Shown here: in pieces, positions 1 to 8,235 of the stretch
Layout of the letters: every line of letters starts with the position of its first letter
Numbering within the stretch: the first letter of the stretch is position 1
Origin: Streptomyces humi
Lineage (GTDB): Bacteria > Actinomycetota > Actinomycetes > Streptomycetales > Streptomycetaceae
Assembly: GCF_001005085.2 (NCBI RefSeq)
Contig: NZ_LBMU02000013.1
Coordinates: forward strand, 104,112-168,111
Length of the DNA stretch: 64,000 nucleotides
Direction of reading: 5' to 3'
Position numbers and translations under genes: made by a program
The notes under the pieces: model-generated
What the model was told of the DNA's origin: nothing
Database searches by the model: none
What the model saw: only the letters and a program-made list of their open reading frames with translations

Positions 1-1347
1 GCCGTCCACCGAGGAGCACTGCCAGATGCCGACGCCCTTGTCGACCGACCCCCGGCTGTCGAGGCAGAAGCCGGGGTCCTCGGCGGATTGCAGGACCCCG
101 CGGTCCGCGTCGACCCGCCAGCGCTGGGAGGCGGCGCCGGAGCAGGCGGCGGTGACGACGTCGGTGCCGTTGTCGAAGTCGGCGTCGAGGACGTCCAGGC
201 AGCGCCCGGTCACCGCGTTCACGACCTGCGCGTAGGAGGCGCCTGGCGGCCTGGGAGCGGGTGAGGCTGACGGAGACGCCGAAGGTGACGGGGGCCGGGT
301 CGGGGACGGGCTGCGGGACGGGGACGGACCGCGGGACGGGCGTCGTGCGGGGGTGGGGGAGACGGTCGCCGTCGCCGTCACGGTCACCTGTGGAGTCGCG
401 GGCGGCGAGGGCGTCCCCGTACTCCGGGCGGGTGCGGCCGGGCGGTCCAGGAGAAGCAGCAGCAGCGGTACGAGGGCCACGCCCAGGGCGGCCGAGGTCA
501 GCAGGAGCCGGCGGCGGGCCGGGGGCCGACGGCTCGTGCGCGGGCCCGGCAGGGGCTCGGCGGCCGGCGCCGGCGCGCCGCGCTGACGTACGTACGCCGT
601 CCCGGCCCACGGCAGCAGCCCCTCCGCCAGCGCCTCGCGCGGGGTGTCCCGGAGCGCGCCGAGGTCCTCGAACGCCGCCGTGCAGTGTGCGCAGTGGGTC
701 ATGTGCGCGTGCAGGTCGGCGCTGTGGCGGGGGTTCTCCGGACGGACCGCCTCCTCGATCAGCCGGCGGAAGTCCGCGCAGCGCGGGTCGTCGCTGGCGG
801 CCAGCCGGTCGCGGAGGCAGGCCTGGGCCAGGGAGTGCAGCGCGGGTGGCACGCCGTACCTGACGTCCTCGGGGGTCAGGCCGAGCAGGGCCGCGGTCCG
901 GGCTTCCGGCTCCCCGTCCAGCACGCCGTACCAGAGCAGGCCCTGGGTGCGGGACGGAAGGGACCGGAACGCCGTGAGCAGCGGCGGGGCGGGCGGCTCG
1001 GTGCCGCCCGACGAGTTCAGGACCAGCAGGAAGGCGGGGTCCAGGGCGGCGGAGCGGTCGTCGCGCGCCCACCGGGCCGCCAGCCCCGCGGTCAGCAGGA
1101 GCAGGTGGTGGCGCAGGGGTACGACCGGCTCGGCGCCGTGCGCGATGTCGCGGGCGGCGCCGGTGAGGGTCTGGGCGGTGAGCCGCCGGGCCGCCGCGTC
1201 ACCGGTCGTGCAGTGCAGGGCGTACGCGAGGACCGCGGGCTGGTGGCGGGCGCGGAGTTCCTGGAGAGCGGGGTACGCGGTGGCGCTGGGGGCGCGCAGC
1301 AGCTCGGTCAGGCGCGCGTCCGGGAGAACAGGGTCGCCTGGTGTCAT
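1..1347 (-). CDS. Sigma-70-like / zinc-finger / membrane / ricin-domain protein (partial, C-terminus off window)
   Basis: The frame stays open from an ATG at 1347 (preceded by AAGGGGCGG) to the window edge, giving 449 visible codons. Residues 1-180 look like a degenerate sigma factor; a region-4-like helix-turn-helix reads SLPSRTQGLLWYGVLDGE. Around residues 208-220 lies an H-x3-C-x2-C motif (HMTHCAHC) of the anti-sigma zinc-finger type. A hydrophobic helix at about 279-300 (VALVPLLLLLL) is followed by a Pro/Ser/Thr-rich linker. From about 367 a ricin-type beta-trefoil begins, with CLDVLDADFDNG and the QxW-like SQRWR. The product is inferred to be a membrane-bound regulator with an outward carbohydrate-binding domain. 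It faces the sigma/anti-sigma module next door, but any partnership is conjecture. Confidence 0.8.
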   Translation of the reverse strand, partial: MTPGDPVLPDARLTELLRAPSATAYPALQELRARHQPAVLAYALHCTTGDAAARRLTAQTLTGAARDIAHGAEPVVPLRHHLLLLTAGLAARWARDDRSAALDPAFLLVLNSSGGTEPPAPPLLTAFRSLPSRTQGLLWYGVLDGEPEARTAALLGLTPEDVRYGVPPALHSLAQACLRDRLAASDDPRCADFRRLIEEAVRPENPRHSADLHAHMTHCAHCTAAFEDLGALRDTPREALAEGLLPWAGTAYVRQRGAPAPAAEPLPGPRTSRRPPARRRLLLTSAALGVALVPLLLLLLDRPAAPARSTGTPSPPATPQVTVTATATVSPTPARRPSRGPSPSRSPSPTRPPSPSASPSASPAPRPPGASYAQVVNAVTGRCLDVLDADFDNGTDVVTAACSGAASQRWRVDADRGVLQSAEDPGFCLDSRGSVDKGVGIWQCSSVDG

Positions 1348-1425
1348 GCTCCGCCCCTTCGCGCCGCGTCCCTTCCTGACGTACCGGCCAGTCTGGAGCG
1401 TGCGCGAGGAGCGTGGGGCACCTTT

Positions 1426-1470
1426 GCCGAAAGAGCCGAAAGAGCCGAAAGAGCCGAAAGAGCCGAAAGA
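1426..1470. repeat. 9-bp minisatellite, five copies
   Basis: Five exact head-to-tail copies of GCCGAAAGA, followed by a degenerate sixth (GCAGAGAGA at 1471-1479). The array lies between the sigma factor stop and the start of the ricin-domain gene, upstream of the latter's ATG, in a non-coding stretch of about 226 bp. The copy number probably varies between strains. Confidence 0.9.
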
Positions 1471-1573
1471 GCAGAGAGAGCGAGAAGTGCCGGAAGCGCT
1501 GGGAGCGCCGATGGAGCCGGAGGTGCTGGGACCGGCGGCCGGTCTGCGGCAGCCGAACGGCCGGCCCCCGCTC

Positions 1574-2461
1574 CTACTCCTCCAGCGTCAGCGCCTTCCG
1601 CAGCTGGACCAGCGTCCGGGACAGCAGCCGGGACACGTGCATCTGGGAGATGCCGAGTTCCTCGCCGATCTCCGACTGGGTCAGGCCCGCCACGAAGCGC
1701 AGCGAGAGGATCCTGCGGTCCCTGGAGGGGAGTTCGGCGATCAGCGGCTTGAGGGACTCGATGTACTCGACGCCCTCCAGGCCGTGGTCCTCGTAACCGA
1801 TCCGGTCCGCCAGCGCGCCCTCGGAGTCGTCCTCGTCGGGCTGTGCGTCCAGGGAGGAGGCGGTGTACGCGTTGGAGGCCGTCATGCCCTCGACCACCTC
1901 GTCCTTCGAGATGCCGAGGCGTTCCGCGAGTTCCGCGACCGTGGGGGAGCGGTCCAGCTTCTGCGCCAGCTCGTCACCCGCCTTGGCGAGGTCCAGCCGG
2001 AGTTCCTGGAGGCGGCGCGGGACCCGTACCGACCACGACGTGTCGCGGAAGAAACGCTTGATCTCGCCGATGATGGTAGGCATCGCGAAAGTGGGGAACT
2101 CGACGCCGCGAGAGAGTTCGAAGCGGTCGATCGCCTTGATCAGGCCGATCGTGCCGACCTGGATGATGTCCTCCATGGGTTCGCTGCGGGAGCGGAACCG
2201 GGAGGCGGCGAACTTGACCAGCGCGAGGTTCAGTTCGACGAGCGTGTTGCGTACGTACGAGTACTCGTGGGTGCCTTCCTCCAGCGACTCCAGCCGCTCG
2301 AAGAGGGTCTTGGACAGGGCTCGCGCGTCGACCGCGTCGACCTCGTCGTACGGGGGGATCTCGGGAAGTTCCGCGATCAGTCCCTCGATGGCATCCAGTT
2401 GTTCCGGTGGGGGTGTCGACGTCGCCGTCCGGGTATGCGATGCGTCGAGCCGGGGTGACAT
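1574..2461 (-). CDS. RNA polymerase sigma factor, SigB/SigF/SigG stress-sporulation type
   Basis: A 295-residue sigma factor that would direct RNA polymerase to stress or differentiation promoters. Region 2 is clear (RNTLVELNLALVKFAASRF, EDIIQVGTIGLIKAIDRFEL, FPTFAMPTIIGEIKRFFRD). Region 3 follows (ELAQKLDRSPTVAELAERLG), and region 4 ends it (LPSRDRRILSLRFVAGLTQS, then ISQMHVSRLLSR). The ATG at 2461 has GGAGGA five bases upstream; in-frame starts at 2473 and 2485 lack a good ribosome site. It diverges from a STAS antagonist and a kinase anti-sigma factor, the classical partner-switching arrangement. From memory the closest S. coelicolor counterpart is SigI (SCO3068), but I cannot verify this. 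Confidence 0.93.
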   Translation of the reverse strand: MSPRLDASHTRTATSTPPPEQLDAIEGLIAELPEIPPYDEVDAVDARALSKTLFERLESLEEGTHEYSYVRNTLVELNLALVKFAASRFRSRSEPMEDIIQVGTIGLIKAIDRFELSRGVEFPTFAMPTIIGEIKRFFRDTSWSVRVPRRLQELRLDLAKAGDELAQKLDRSPTVAELAERLGISKDEVVEGMTASNAYTASSLDAQPDEDDSEGALADRIGYEDHGLEGVEYIESLKPLIAELPSRDRRILSLRFVAGLTQSEIGEELGISQMHVSRLLSRTLVQLRKALTLEE

Positions 2462-2764
2462 GGTGTCCTCCATCGTTCTCGGCATAAGGCTGCCGAAGCC
2501 GTGCGTGCACTGCGGTGTGCGGCGCCTCCAAAGCCGGCCGTGTCGGTTACGTGTCCGTACTAGGCCTACCCGCTCCGTCGAGCCGATCGCAAGTCCGTTC
2601 TATTACCATTTGTCCAGTTAGGAGAGGTTGTTCGGGTGTCGGAGTCCGTGGAGAAGGCGTAATGTTCGAGGGCGTCGCCGAGCCGTTCGGCGGACATCGG
2701 CGAGCATCGTCAGACATCGGTCAGACGGGGCAAAAGCGGTCACGACCTCGGGAGAGAGACGGCA
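2462..2764. other. Intergenic region between divergent sigma factor and STAS gene
   Basis: About 300 bp that must hold both promoters. It is more A+T-rich around 2590-2625 (TTCTATTACCATTTG). I looked for a GTTT-N15-GGGTAT autoregulatory promoter and found only an unconvincing GGGTAG on the minus strand near 2567, so no promoter is asserted. Confidence 0.5.
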
Positions 2765-3151
2765 ATGGACCACGGGACGGTCGGCAGCGCACAGTCGGGC
2801 CGGCTTCTGGTGGAGGTACGGGAAGAGGGCTCCAGCGCCGTGGTGACTCCGGCGGGTGAGCTCGATCACCACACCGCCGATCTGTTGCGCGAGCCACTCG
2901 ACGACCTCCTCGACAAAGGGTTCTCACGCCTTGTCGTCGACTGCTCACGCCTCGAGTTCTGCGACTCCACCGGGCTCAACGTGCTGCTCGGCACCAGGCT
3001 GCGCGCCGAGGCCGCCGGCGGCGGGGTGCACCTCGCCGCGATGCAGCCGGTCGTCGCCAGGGTGTTCGAGATCACCGGGGCCGAGGCGGTGTTCACCGTC
3101 CACGACTCCGTGGCGGCGGCTCTGGCCGGCGAGACCGACGACGAAAGCTGA
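2765..3151 (+). CDS. STAS-domain anti-sigma factor antagonist (RsbV/SpoIIAA type)
   Basis: A 128-residue single STAS domain. In this family the dephosphorylated form binds the kinase anti-sigma factor and so frees the sigma factor, while phosphorylation of one serine blocks this. The phospho-acceptor is visible as S68 in EFCDSTGLNVLL. The N-terminal strand (VVTPAGELDHHTADLLREPL) and the C-terminal VFEITGAEAVF are typical. GGAGAGAG precedes the ATG. The kinase-type anti-sigma factor lies 181 bp downstream, and the sigma factor is divergent upstream. The trio is inferred to be one partner-switching switch. Confidence 0.92.
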   Translation: MDHGTVGSAQSGRLLVEVREEGSSAVVTPAGELDHHTADLLREPLDDLLDKGFSRLVVDCSRLEFCDSTGLNVLLGTRLRAEAAGGGVHLAAMQPVVARVFEITGAEAVFTVHDSVAAALAGETDDES

Positions 3152-3332
3152 GCTCCGACCCGCCGTCCGGAACAGGGGGGTGTTCCCTCGGATCGGTCGG
3201 GCAGGAGTGATTCTGGATCTGCCGATGCCCGACCCGGCCAGGTTTGAGCGGATCGGACAGGCGCAGACGTACGAGACTGCAACAACGCGAATTTCGAATC
3301 GTGAACCGGTGAAACGGTGAGGTGAAGCGCTG

Positions 3333-3851
3333 ATGAGCACCACCCGGCCTTACCCGCCGGGCGACCGCGGCCCGGAGCCCAGCGGCGCTTCCGGGATGTC
3401 CGAGGCGGCGGCGTCCGACATGCCGCCCACCTCGTCGGGGGGTCGTCAGGTCCGCAGAGTGCGCCTGGAAGGTGAGAGCGGGGTGGTGCCGCTCGCCCGC
3501 GACTTCACCCGCCAGGCGCTGTACGCGTGGGGGTGGCTACCGGCCGCCACCGCCGACCGCAGGGCCGCCGCGGAGGACGTGCTGCTCGTGGTGTCCGAGC
3601 TGGTCACCAACGCGTGTCTGCATGCCGAGGGGCCCGACGAGCTCTTCCTGGCCTGCGACAACAAGGTGATCCGGGTGGAGGTGTCGGACCGGGGCAACGG
3701 CCAGCCGGCGCCACGGACCCCGCACCGGGCCGGACGGCCGGGCGGGCACGGGATGTTCATCGTGCAGCGGCTCTGTCTGGACTGGGGGGTCGTCCGGACG
3801 CCGGGAGCGGCCGGCAAGACCGTCTGGGCCGAACTCGGGGCGCCCGCGTAA
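3333..3851 (+). CDS. Anti-sigma factor serine kinase (HATPase_c, RsbW/SpoIIAB type)
   Basis: A 172-residue protein: about 45 disordered N-terminal residues, then a GHKL ATPase domain. The N box (SELVTNACLHA, about residues 87-97), G1 box (VSDRGNGQP) and G2 box (GGHGMFIVQRL) are all present, so ATP binding is expected. In this family it sequesters its sigma factor and phosphorylates the STAS antagonist on serine. GGTGAGGTGAAG precedes the ATG. It follows the STAS gene and faces away from the sigma gene. The long N-terminal extension is common in Streptomyces members. Confidence 0.9.
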   Translation: MSTTRPYPPGDRGPEPSGASGMSEAAASDMPPTSSGGRQVRRVRLEGESGVVPLARDFTRQALYAWGWLPAATADRRAAAEDVLLVVSELVTNACLHAEGPDELFLACDNKVIRVEVSDRGNGQPAPRTPHRAGRPGGHGMFIVQRLCLDWGVVRTPGAAGKTVWAELGAPA

Positions 3852-3860
3852 CAACTCGGG

Positions 3861-3931
3861 GCGCCCGCGCGACACGGCACGGCGGCGCCCGCGCGATACG
3901 GCACGGCGGCGCCCGCGCGATACGGCACGGG
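3861..3931. repeat. 24-bp tandem repeat, three copies
   Basis: Three head-to-tail copies, each beginning GCGCCCGCGCGA and ending TACGGCACGG, at 3861-3884, 3885-3908 and 3909-3931; the first has ACACGG where the others have ATACGG. The motif start (GGGGCGCCCGCG) also matches the final codons of the kinase gene at 3837-3848, so the array may have grown from the end of that gene. Confidence 0.9.
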
Positions 3932-4031
3932 GCGCTCACACTTCCGCCACGCCCTTTCTCTTCCCTCCTCATGAGCCCCGGCGTACCTTGACGGCCCATC
4001 TGATACGCCGTCAGGAATGAGGTGGACCGTC

Positions 4032-4745
4032 GTGCCGTCCCCCAAACGAACCGCCGCGCTCGCGTCCGCCGTCGCGCTGGCCGGCTCGGCGGTACTGCTC
4101 GCCGCCCCGGCTGCGCACGCCACCGTCGTCGACGTCAACTACGCGTGCAAGACGCCGATCGGCGACAAGAGCGCCGTTTCCCCCATCGACATCAAGGGCG
4201 TCAAGAGCGGCAGCGGCTACAGGATCACGATGTCCTGGCAGAAGGGCGTCTCCTCCAGCCCCGTCGAACTCGGCAAGGGCGCGATGAGCCCGAGCGCCAC
4301 CATCAAGCTGGGCGGTGCCGACAGCGGGACCATGAACGTGACCGGCTCTCCCAACCAGGCCGCGATCCCCGCCAACACGCCCATCAAGATCAATGACCTG
4401 AGCGGCACCTACACGCCGGAGAAGTCCGGCAAGGTGACCTTCACGCCGGGCACGCTCACCATCAAGGCGCTCGGTACGACGACGACGTGCAACCCCACCA
4501 ACAGCCCCGGGCCCGCCCTGACCCTGGACGTGACGGCGTCGGGTGGCGGTTCGACCGGTTCGGGTTCGTCGGGTTCCGGCTCGTCGTCGTCCGGCGGTAC
4601 CGGCACCGACTCCGGAGGGACCCTCCCGAAGACCGGACCCGAGGACTCCTTCGTCGCGCTCGGCACCCTCGGCGGCACCGTGCTGCTCGCGGGCGCGGCC
4701 GGCACCCTCTGGCTGACCCGGCGGAACCAGACCGCACGCCGCTGA
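4032..4745 (+). CDS. Secreted LPxTG-type cell-wall-anchored protein, single surface domain
   Basis: A GTG start at 4032 has AGGTGG six bases upstream; an in-frame ATG at 4017 has its AGGA directly abutting and is less likely. A signal peptide (MPSPKRTAALASAVALAGSA, then VLLAAPAAHA) leads to a roughly 140-residue beta-rich domain beginning VDVNYACKTPIGDKSAVSPI. A Gly/Ser linker follows, then the sorting signal LPKTG with a hydrophobic helix and the basic tail RRNQTARR. A sortase should attach it to peptidoglycan. The domain recurs in the protein at 6840-8165 (CKTPIGDKNATSPV, KALGTTTTC). It starts a four-gene unit. The ligand is unknown. Confidence 0.85.
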   Translation: MPSPKRTAALASAVALAGSAVLLAAPAAHATVVDVNYACKTPIGDKSAVSPIDIKGVKSGSGYRITMSWQKGVSSSPVELGKGAMSPSATIKLGGADSGTMNVTGSPNQAAIPANTPIKINDLSGTYTPEKSGKVTFTPGTLTIKALGTTTTCNPTNSPGPALTLDVTASGGGSTGSGSSGSGSSSSGGTGTDSGGTLPKTGPEDSFVALGTLGGTVLLAGAAGTLWLTRRNQTARR

Positions 4746-4774
4746 CCCGACGGGTCCGACCGCTGGAGCCGCCC

Positions 4775-5776
4775 ATGCCGCCCGCGAAGTCAGCCGGCCC
4801 CGCCCGGCCGCCCCGGTCCACCGGTTCGCCCCGGTCCACCGGATCACCCCGGTCCACCGGATCGCCCCGGTCCACCGGGACGGCCCGGCTCGCGCCGCCC
4901 GTCAGGCCCTGGCCCCCGGTCCGGTCCGCGCCGCCCGTCCGGTCCGCCGTCCGGGGGCTCGGGCTCGCCGCCCTCGTCCTGGTCGCCGCCGCCCCGCACG
5001 CGCTGGCCGCCGAGGGCTGGTCGGTGGTGCCCTCGGGCGGTGGCCGGCCGGCCTTCTACGCCGAGGGCGCCCCGGGAACCGTCCTCCAGGACACCGTGTC
5101 GGTGACCAACCCCGGCGGACGCCCCGTGACGGTACGGCTGACGGGCACCGGCCTCCCCGTCACCCTCGCCGAGCCGAGCGTCCGCGTGCCCGCCCGCACG
5201 CGCGCCGACGTCCCCTTCACGGTGACCGTCCCGGTGGGCGCCGCCCCGGGCGACCGCACCGGCACCCTCGTCGCGAGGGACGCCGACGGCCGCACCGGCA
5301 CCGTCCGCATCCGGCTGCGCGTCGGAGGACCCGCCCTGACCGCCCTGACCGTCGAACACCTCGCCGTCCACGGCGACCGCATCACCTACGAACTGGTCAA
5401 CCGCGGTACGACCGTGCTCGTACCGAAGGTCGCGGTGCACGCCGACGGAGTCCTCGGCCGGGTTCTCGTGGACCGTGCGCCGCGCACCCTCCCGGTCCGC
5501 CTCGCCCCCGGCACCCGCACCGGGCTGAGCGAGCCCTGGCCCGGCCGGCCCGCCCTGGACGCCGTCGACGTCCGGCTGACGGCGACCGCGGCGGGCGGTG
5601 CGCACGCCACGGCGAACACCCGGGCCCGCTTCGTGCCCTGGGGCGCGGTGGCGGGCACCGCGGGCGCGCTGACGGCGGCGGCCGCCTTGACCGTCGTACG
5701 ACGGCGCGGGCGCCGCGTCGGCCCGGCGGCCGAACCCCTGCCCATGACGGACGAGTTGACGGGAGCGGCGAGGTGA
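4775..5776 (+). CDS. Secreted membrane-anchored beta-sandwich protein (DUF916-like)
   Basis: An ATG at 4775 with GGAG eight bases upstream. The N-terminus carries four PRSTGS-like repeats encoded by an 18-bp tandem repeat (about 4809-4880). A hydrophobic export segment (GLGLAALVLVAAAPHALAAE) comes next, then Ig-like strands (VLQDTVSVTNPGGRPVTVRL), and near the C-terminus a membrane helix (WGAVAGTAGALTAAAALTVV) with a basic RRRGRRVG stop. It resembles the DUF916 envelope proteins that accompany surface adhesins in Gram-positives; this is a fold-level impression only. It overlaps the next gene by four bases (GTGA), so the two are probably translated together. Confidence 0.75.
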   Translation: MPPAKSAGPARPPRSTGSPRSTGSPRSTGSPRSTGTARLAPPVRPWPPVRSAPPVRSAVRGLGLAALVLVAAAPHALAAEGWSVVPSGGGRPAFYAEGAPGTVLQDTVSVTNPGGRPVTVRLTGTGLPVTLAEPSVRVPARTRADVPFTVTVPVGAAPGDRTGTLVARDADGRTGTVRIRLRVGGPALTALTVEHLAVHGDRITYELVNRGTTVLVPKVAVHADGVLGRVLVDRAPRTLPVRLAPGTRTGLSEPWPGRPALDAVDVRLTATAAGGAHATANTRARFVPWGAVAGTAGALTAAAALTVVRRRGRRVGPAAEPLPMTDELTGAAR

Positions 5777-6843
5777 GGGCGCGAGCGTTCCTGGTACTGG
5801 CGGCGGTGATGGTGCTGCTCGGGACCCCGTCGGCGGCGACCGCGGCCGGCGGGCCGGCCGTCACGGTCTCCAAGTCCGAGGCCGGGACCGGTGGTTCGAT
5901 CACCGTGAGCGGCACCGGCTGGCGGCCGCACACCCTGCTGATGCTGCTGATCTGCGGCCGGGCCACTCCCGCCCGGGGCGTGCTCGGCGGCACCAACTCC
6001 TGCGCCAACGCCGACGGACGGGCCGTCACCACCGACGCGGACGGCCGGTTCAGCAAGCGGCTCCCGGTCGCCGAACCGCCGGTGCCCTGCCCCTGCGTCG
6101 TCCACGCGGCCACCGTGACCGGCGCCGGCGCCGACGCGGACGCCGTCTTCCAGGTCGCCGGGCACGCCGTCCAGCCACTGCCCGCCGCGACCACCGGCGG
6201 CCGCCTCTCGATGCTCACCGACACCCGTCTCGACGGCTCCTCCGGACTGCTGACCTGGTTCGGCGCACCCCCGTCCCGCACCCTCGTCTTCACCATCGGC
6301 AACGCCGGCACGACCACGCTCAAGGACCCCGTCTTCCAAGTGGGCACCGCACACGGCGTGTTCGCCCCCCAGTGGGACGAGCAGCAGTGGCGCGGCAGCC
6401 TCGCGCCCGGCGGGAAGGCGAAGATCGAACTGCCCGTCGAACTCTCCGCCGGGGCGCACGGCGACTACACCGTCTCCCTGAAATACGACGGCAAGGTCCT
6501 CGCCGAACAGCCCTGGGGCGTCGGCCGCCCCTGGGGGGTGACCCTGTTCTGGCTGCTGCTCTGCGTGGTCGTACCCGCGGCCGTCTTCCGCGTCGGCATG
6601 GCCGTGGTGGACCGGGTGCGGCCGGCCCGCGGCCACCGGGGCACGCGCCGGCCGGCCCTCCGCGTCCCCCGTCTCCGCGCGCCCGCCTCCGGGCCCGCGC
6701 CCGCCACGACCTCGACCTCGACCTCGACCCTGCCGTGGTTCACCCCGGACGACGATCCGGGCACCGCGGCCGGCCGGCTCTCCGCACCGCACGACGACAG
6801 CCCGACGAGTCCCACGACTCCCACCACGAAAGGACCCACGTGA
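5773..6843 (+). CDS. Secreted single-pass membrane protein, function unknown
   Basis: The GTG start lies in the GTGA overlap with the previous stop. A signal peptide (MRARAFLVLAAVMVLLGTPS AATAAG) is followed by an Ig-like region (AVTVSKSEAGTGGSITVSGT), a second beta-rich region, and a membrane helix at about residues 258-278 (TLFWLLLCVVVPAAVFRVGM). A roughly 80-residue basic and Thr/Ser-rich tail follows and is probably cytoplasmic. I do not recognise the family. Its fixed place between two surface proteins and the overlapping stop/start codons on both sides suggest it helps export or assemble them. Confidence 0.72.
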   Translation: MRARAFLVLAAVMVLLGTPSAATAAGGPAVTVSKSEAGTGGSITVSGTGWRPHTLLMLLICGRATPARGVLGGTNSCANADGRAVTTDADGRFSKRLPVAEPPVPCPCVVHAATVTGAGADADAVFQVAGHAVQPLPAATTGGRLSMLTDTRLDGSSGLLTWFGAPPSRTLVFTIGNAGTTTLKDPVFQVGTAHGVFAPQWDEQQWRGSLAPGGKAKIELPVELSAGAHGDYTVSLKYDGKVLAEQPWGVGRPWGVTLFWLLLCVVVPAAVFRVGMAVVDRVRPARGHRGTRRPALRVPRLRAPASGPAPATTSTSTSTLPWFTPDDDPGTAAGRLSAPHDDSPTSPTTPTTKGPT

Positions 6844-8165
6844 TCATGCGAAGGAGAGTGACACCGGTCAGAGCGGGTGCGGCGGCGGCCGCGCTGGTCC
6901 TCGGCGGGGCGGGCGTCCTGCTCGGCGCGGCCGCCGGCACCGCCCAGGCCGCCGAGGTGTCGTACGCCACCCACTGCGTACCGCCCGCCGGGGTCGCCGA
7001 CCCGATCGACGGGACCACCAAGGTCGACATCACCGCGCCCGCCACCGCGAAGGTCGGCGACACGGTCGACATCACCTGGAAGTTCGTGCAGGCCGCGTCC
7101 AAGAACCCGGACATCATCGACCTGCCCGCCGACTCGGTCCAGCCGTCCGGCACCCTCAAGGCGGCCGGTGCCCAGAGCGCCGACGTCGCGATGCAGGGGC
7201 CGCGCAAGAACCCGGCGATCCCCAAGGGCGGCGACATGGTGCTGTCCGACATGACAGGCACCCTGAAACTGACGTCACCCGGCGAGGTGACGCTCACCCC
7301 GGACACGTACACGGTCAACGCGTACGGCACGAACACCGTGTGCACACCGACGGGGACGGTGGCGAAGGCGGCGACGATCGAGGTGAGCGGGACCGGTTCG
7401 ACGGGTTCGGCGAGCCCCACGGACACCACGTCCGCGTCCGCCTCGCCCTCCGGCTCGGCGAGCCCCTCCGACTCGGCGTCCGCGTCCGCGTCGGCGTCGT
7501 CATCGGCCTCCGCGTCCCCCTCCGACGGCACGGGCAGCGGCCAGACCGACTTCACGGGCAAGGAGGTCGAGATCCCCTACGCCTGCAAGACGCCCATCGG
7601 CGACAAGAACGCGACCTCGCCGGTGCAGATCAACGCCAAGAAGAACGGCGGCGGTTTCGACCTCACCGTGCAGTTCAACGGGTCCGTGATGGACAGCCCG
7701 GCCGACATCCCCGCGGACTCGGTGAAGCCGTCGATGGAGGTGGTCCTGGGCGGCGCCGACAAGGGCACGGTCCATGTGGAGGGCCCCACCAACTCCTCCG
7801 CGATCAAGTCCGGCGACCCCATCGACATCCCGGACCTGACGGGCACGTACAAGCCGGGGGCGAGCGGGACGTCGACGCTGTCGCCGGGCGTCCTGACGGT
7901 CAAGGCCCTCGGTACGACGACCACGTGCACCCCGACGAAGACCGAGGTCTCGCTGACCCTGGACACCACGGAGCAGGCGAGCGGGGCGTCGGGCAGCACG
8001 ACGACGTCGGGCGGCTCGTCGAGCGGTTCGAGCGGCAGCGGCGGCCTGGCGGAGACCGGCGACACCACCAACGGCGCACTGAAGGCGCTCGGCCTGGTGG
8101 CAGGAACGGCCATCCTGCTGGGCGGCGCCGTGTTCACCTTCATGCCTCGGAAGAGGACGAGGTGA
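6840..8165 (+). CDS. Secreted two-domain LAxTG (sortase-anchored) protein
   Basis: GTG at 6840 overlaps the previous stop (GTGA) and has AAAGGA five bases upstream; ATG at 6846 is the alternative. After the signal peptide (residues to about AQAAE) two related domains appear: VSYATHCVPPAGVADPIDGT and, after an Ala/Ser low-complexity linker encoded near 7425-7535, VEIPYACKTPIGDKNATSPV. The second is nearly the domain of the protein at 4032-4745. The C-terminus has LAETG, a hydrophobic helix and the tail RKRTR. LAxTG is, as known, the motif read by Streptomyces class E sortases. The partner protein has LPKTG instead, so the pair may use different sortase preferences. Confidence 0.85.
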   Translation: MIMRRRVTPVRAGAAAAALVLGGAGVLLGAAAGTAQAAEVSYATHCVPPAGVADPIDGTTKVDITAPATAKVGDTVDITWKFVQAASKNPDIIDLPADSVQPSGTLKAAGAQSADVAMQGPRKNPAIPKGGDMVLSDMTGTLKLTSPGEVTLTPDTYTVNAYGTNTVCTPTGTVAKAATIEVSGTGSTGSASPTDTTSASASPSGSASPSDSASASASASSSASASPSDGTGSGQTDFTGKEVEIPYACKTPIGDKNATSPVQINAKKNGGGFDLTVQFNGSVMDSPADIPADSVKPSMEVVLGGADKGTVHVEGPTNSSAIKSGDPIDIPDLTGTYKPGASGTSTLSPGVLTVKALGTTTTCTPTKTEVSLTLDTTEQASGASGSTTTSGGSSSGSSGSGGLAETGDTTNGALKALGLVAGTAILLGGAVFTFMPRKRTR

Positions 8166-8187
8166 CGAACCGTCAGTCGATACACAG

Positions 8188-8222
8188 GAGGGCCACCCCA
8201 TCCAGAAGATGCGGTGGCCCTC
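8188..8222. terminator. Bidirectional hairpin terminator
   Basis: Perfect 10-bp arms, GAGGGCCACC (8188-8197) and GGTGGCCCTC (8213-8222), between convergent genes (surface-protein operon and POT transporter). There is no U-tract, as is usual for Streptomyces terminators. Confidence 0.75.
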
Positions 8223-8235
8223 TGCGAGAAGACGA

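Noticed and set aside
644..2458. Plus-strand open frames of up to 604 codons through the sigma factor region
   Set aside because: They are antisense to the clear sigma factor and ricin-domain genes; their translations are Arg/Gly/Ser-rich and match nothing, as expected from GC-rich codon bias.
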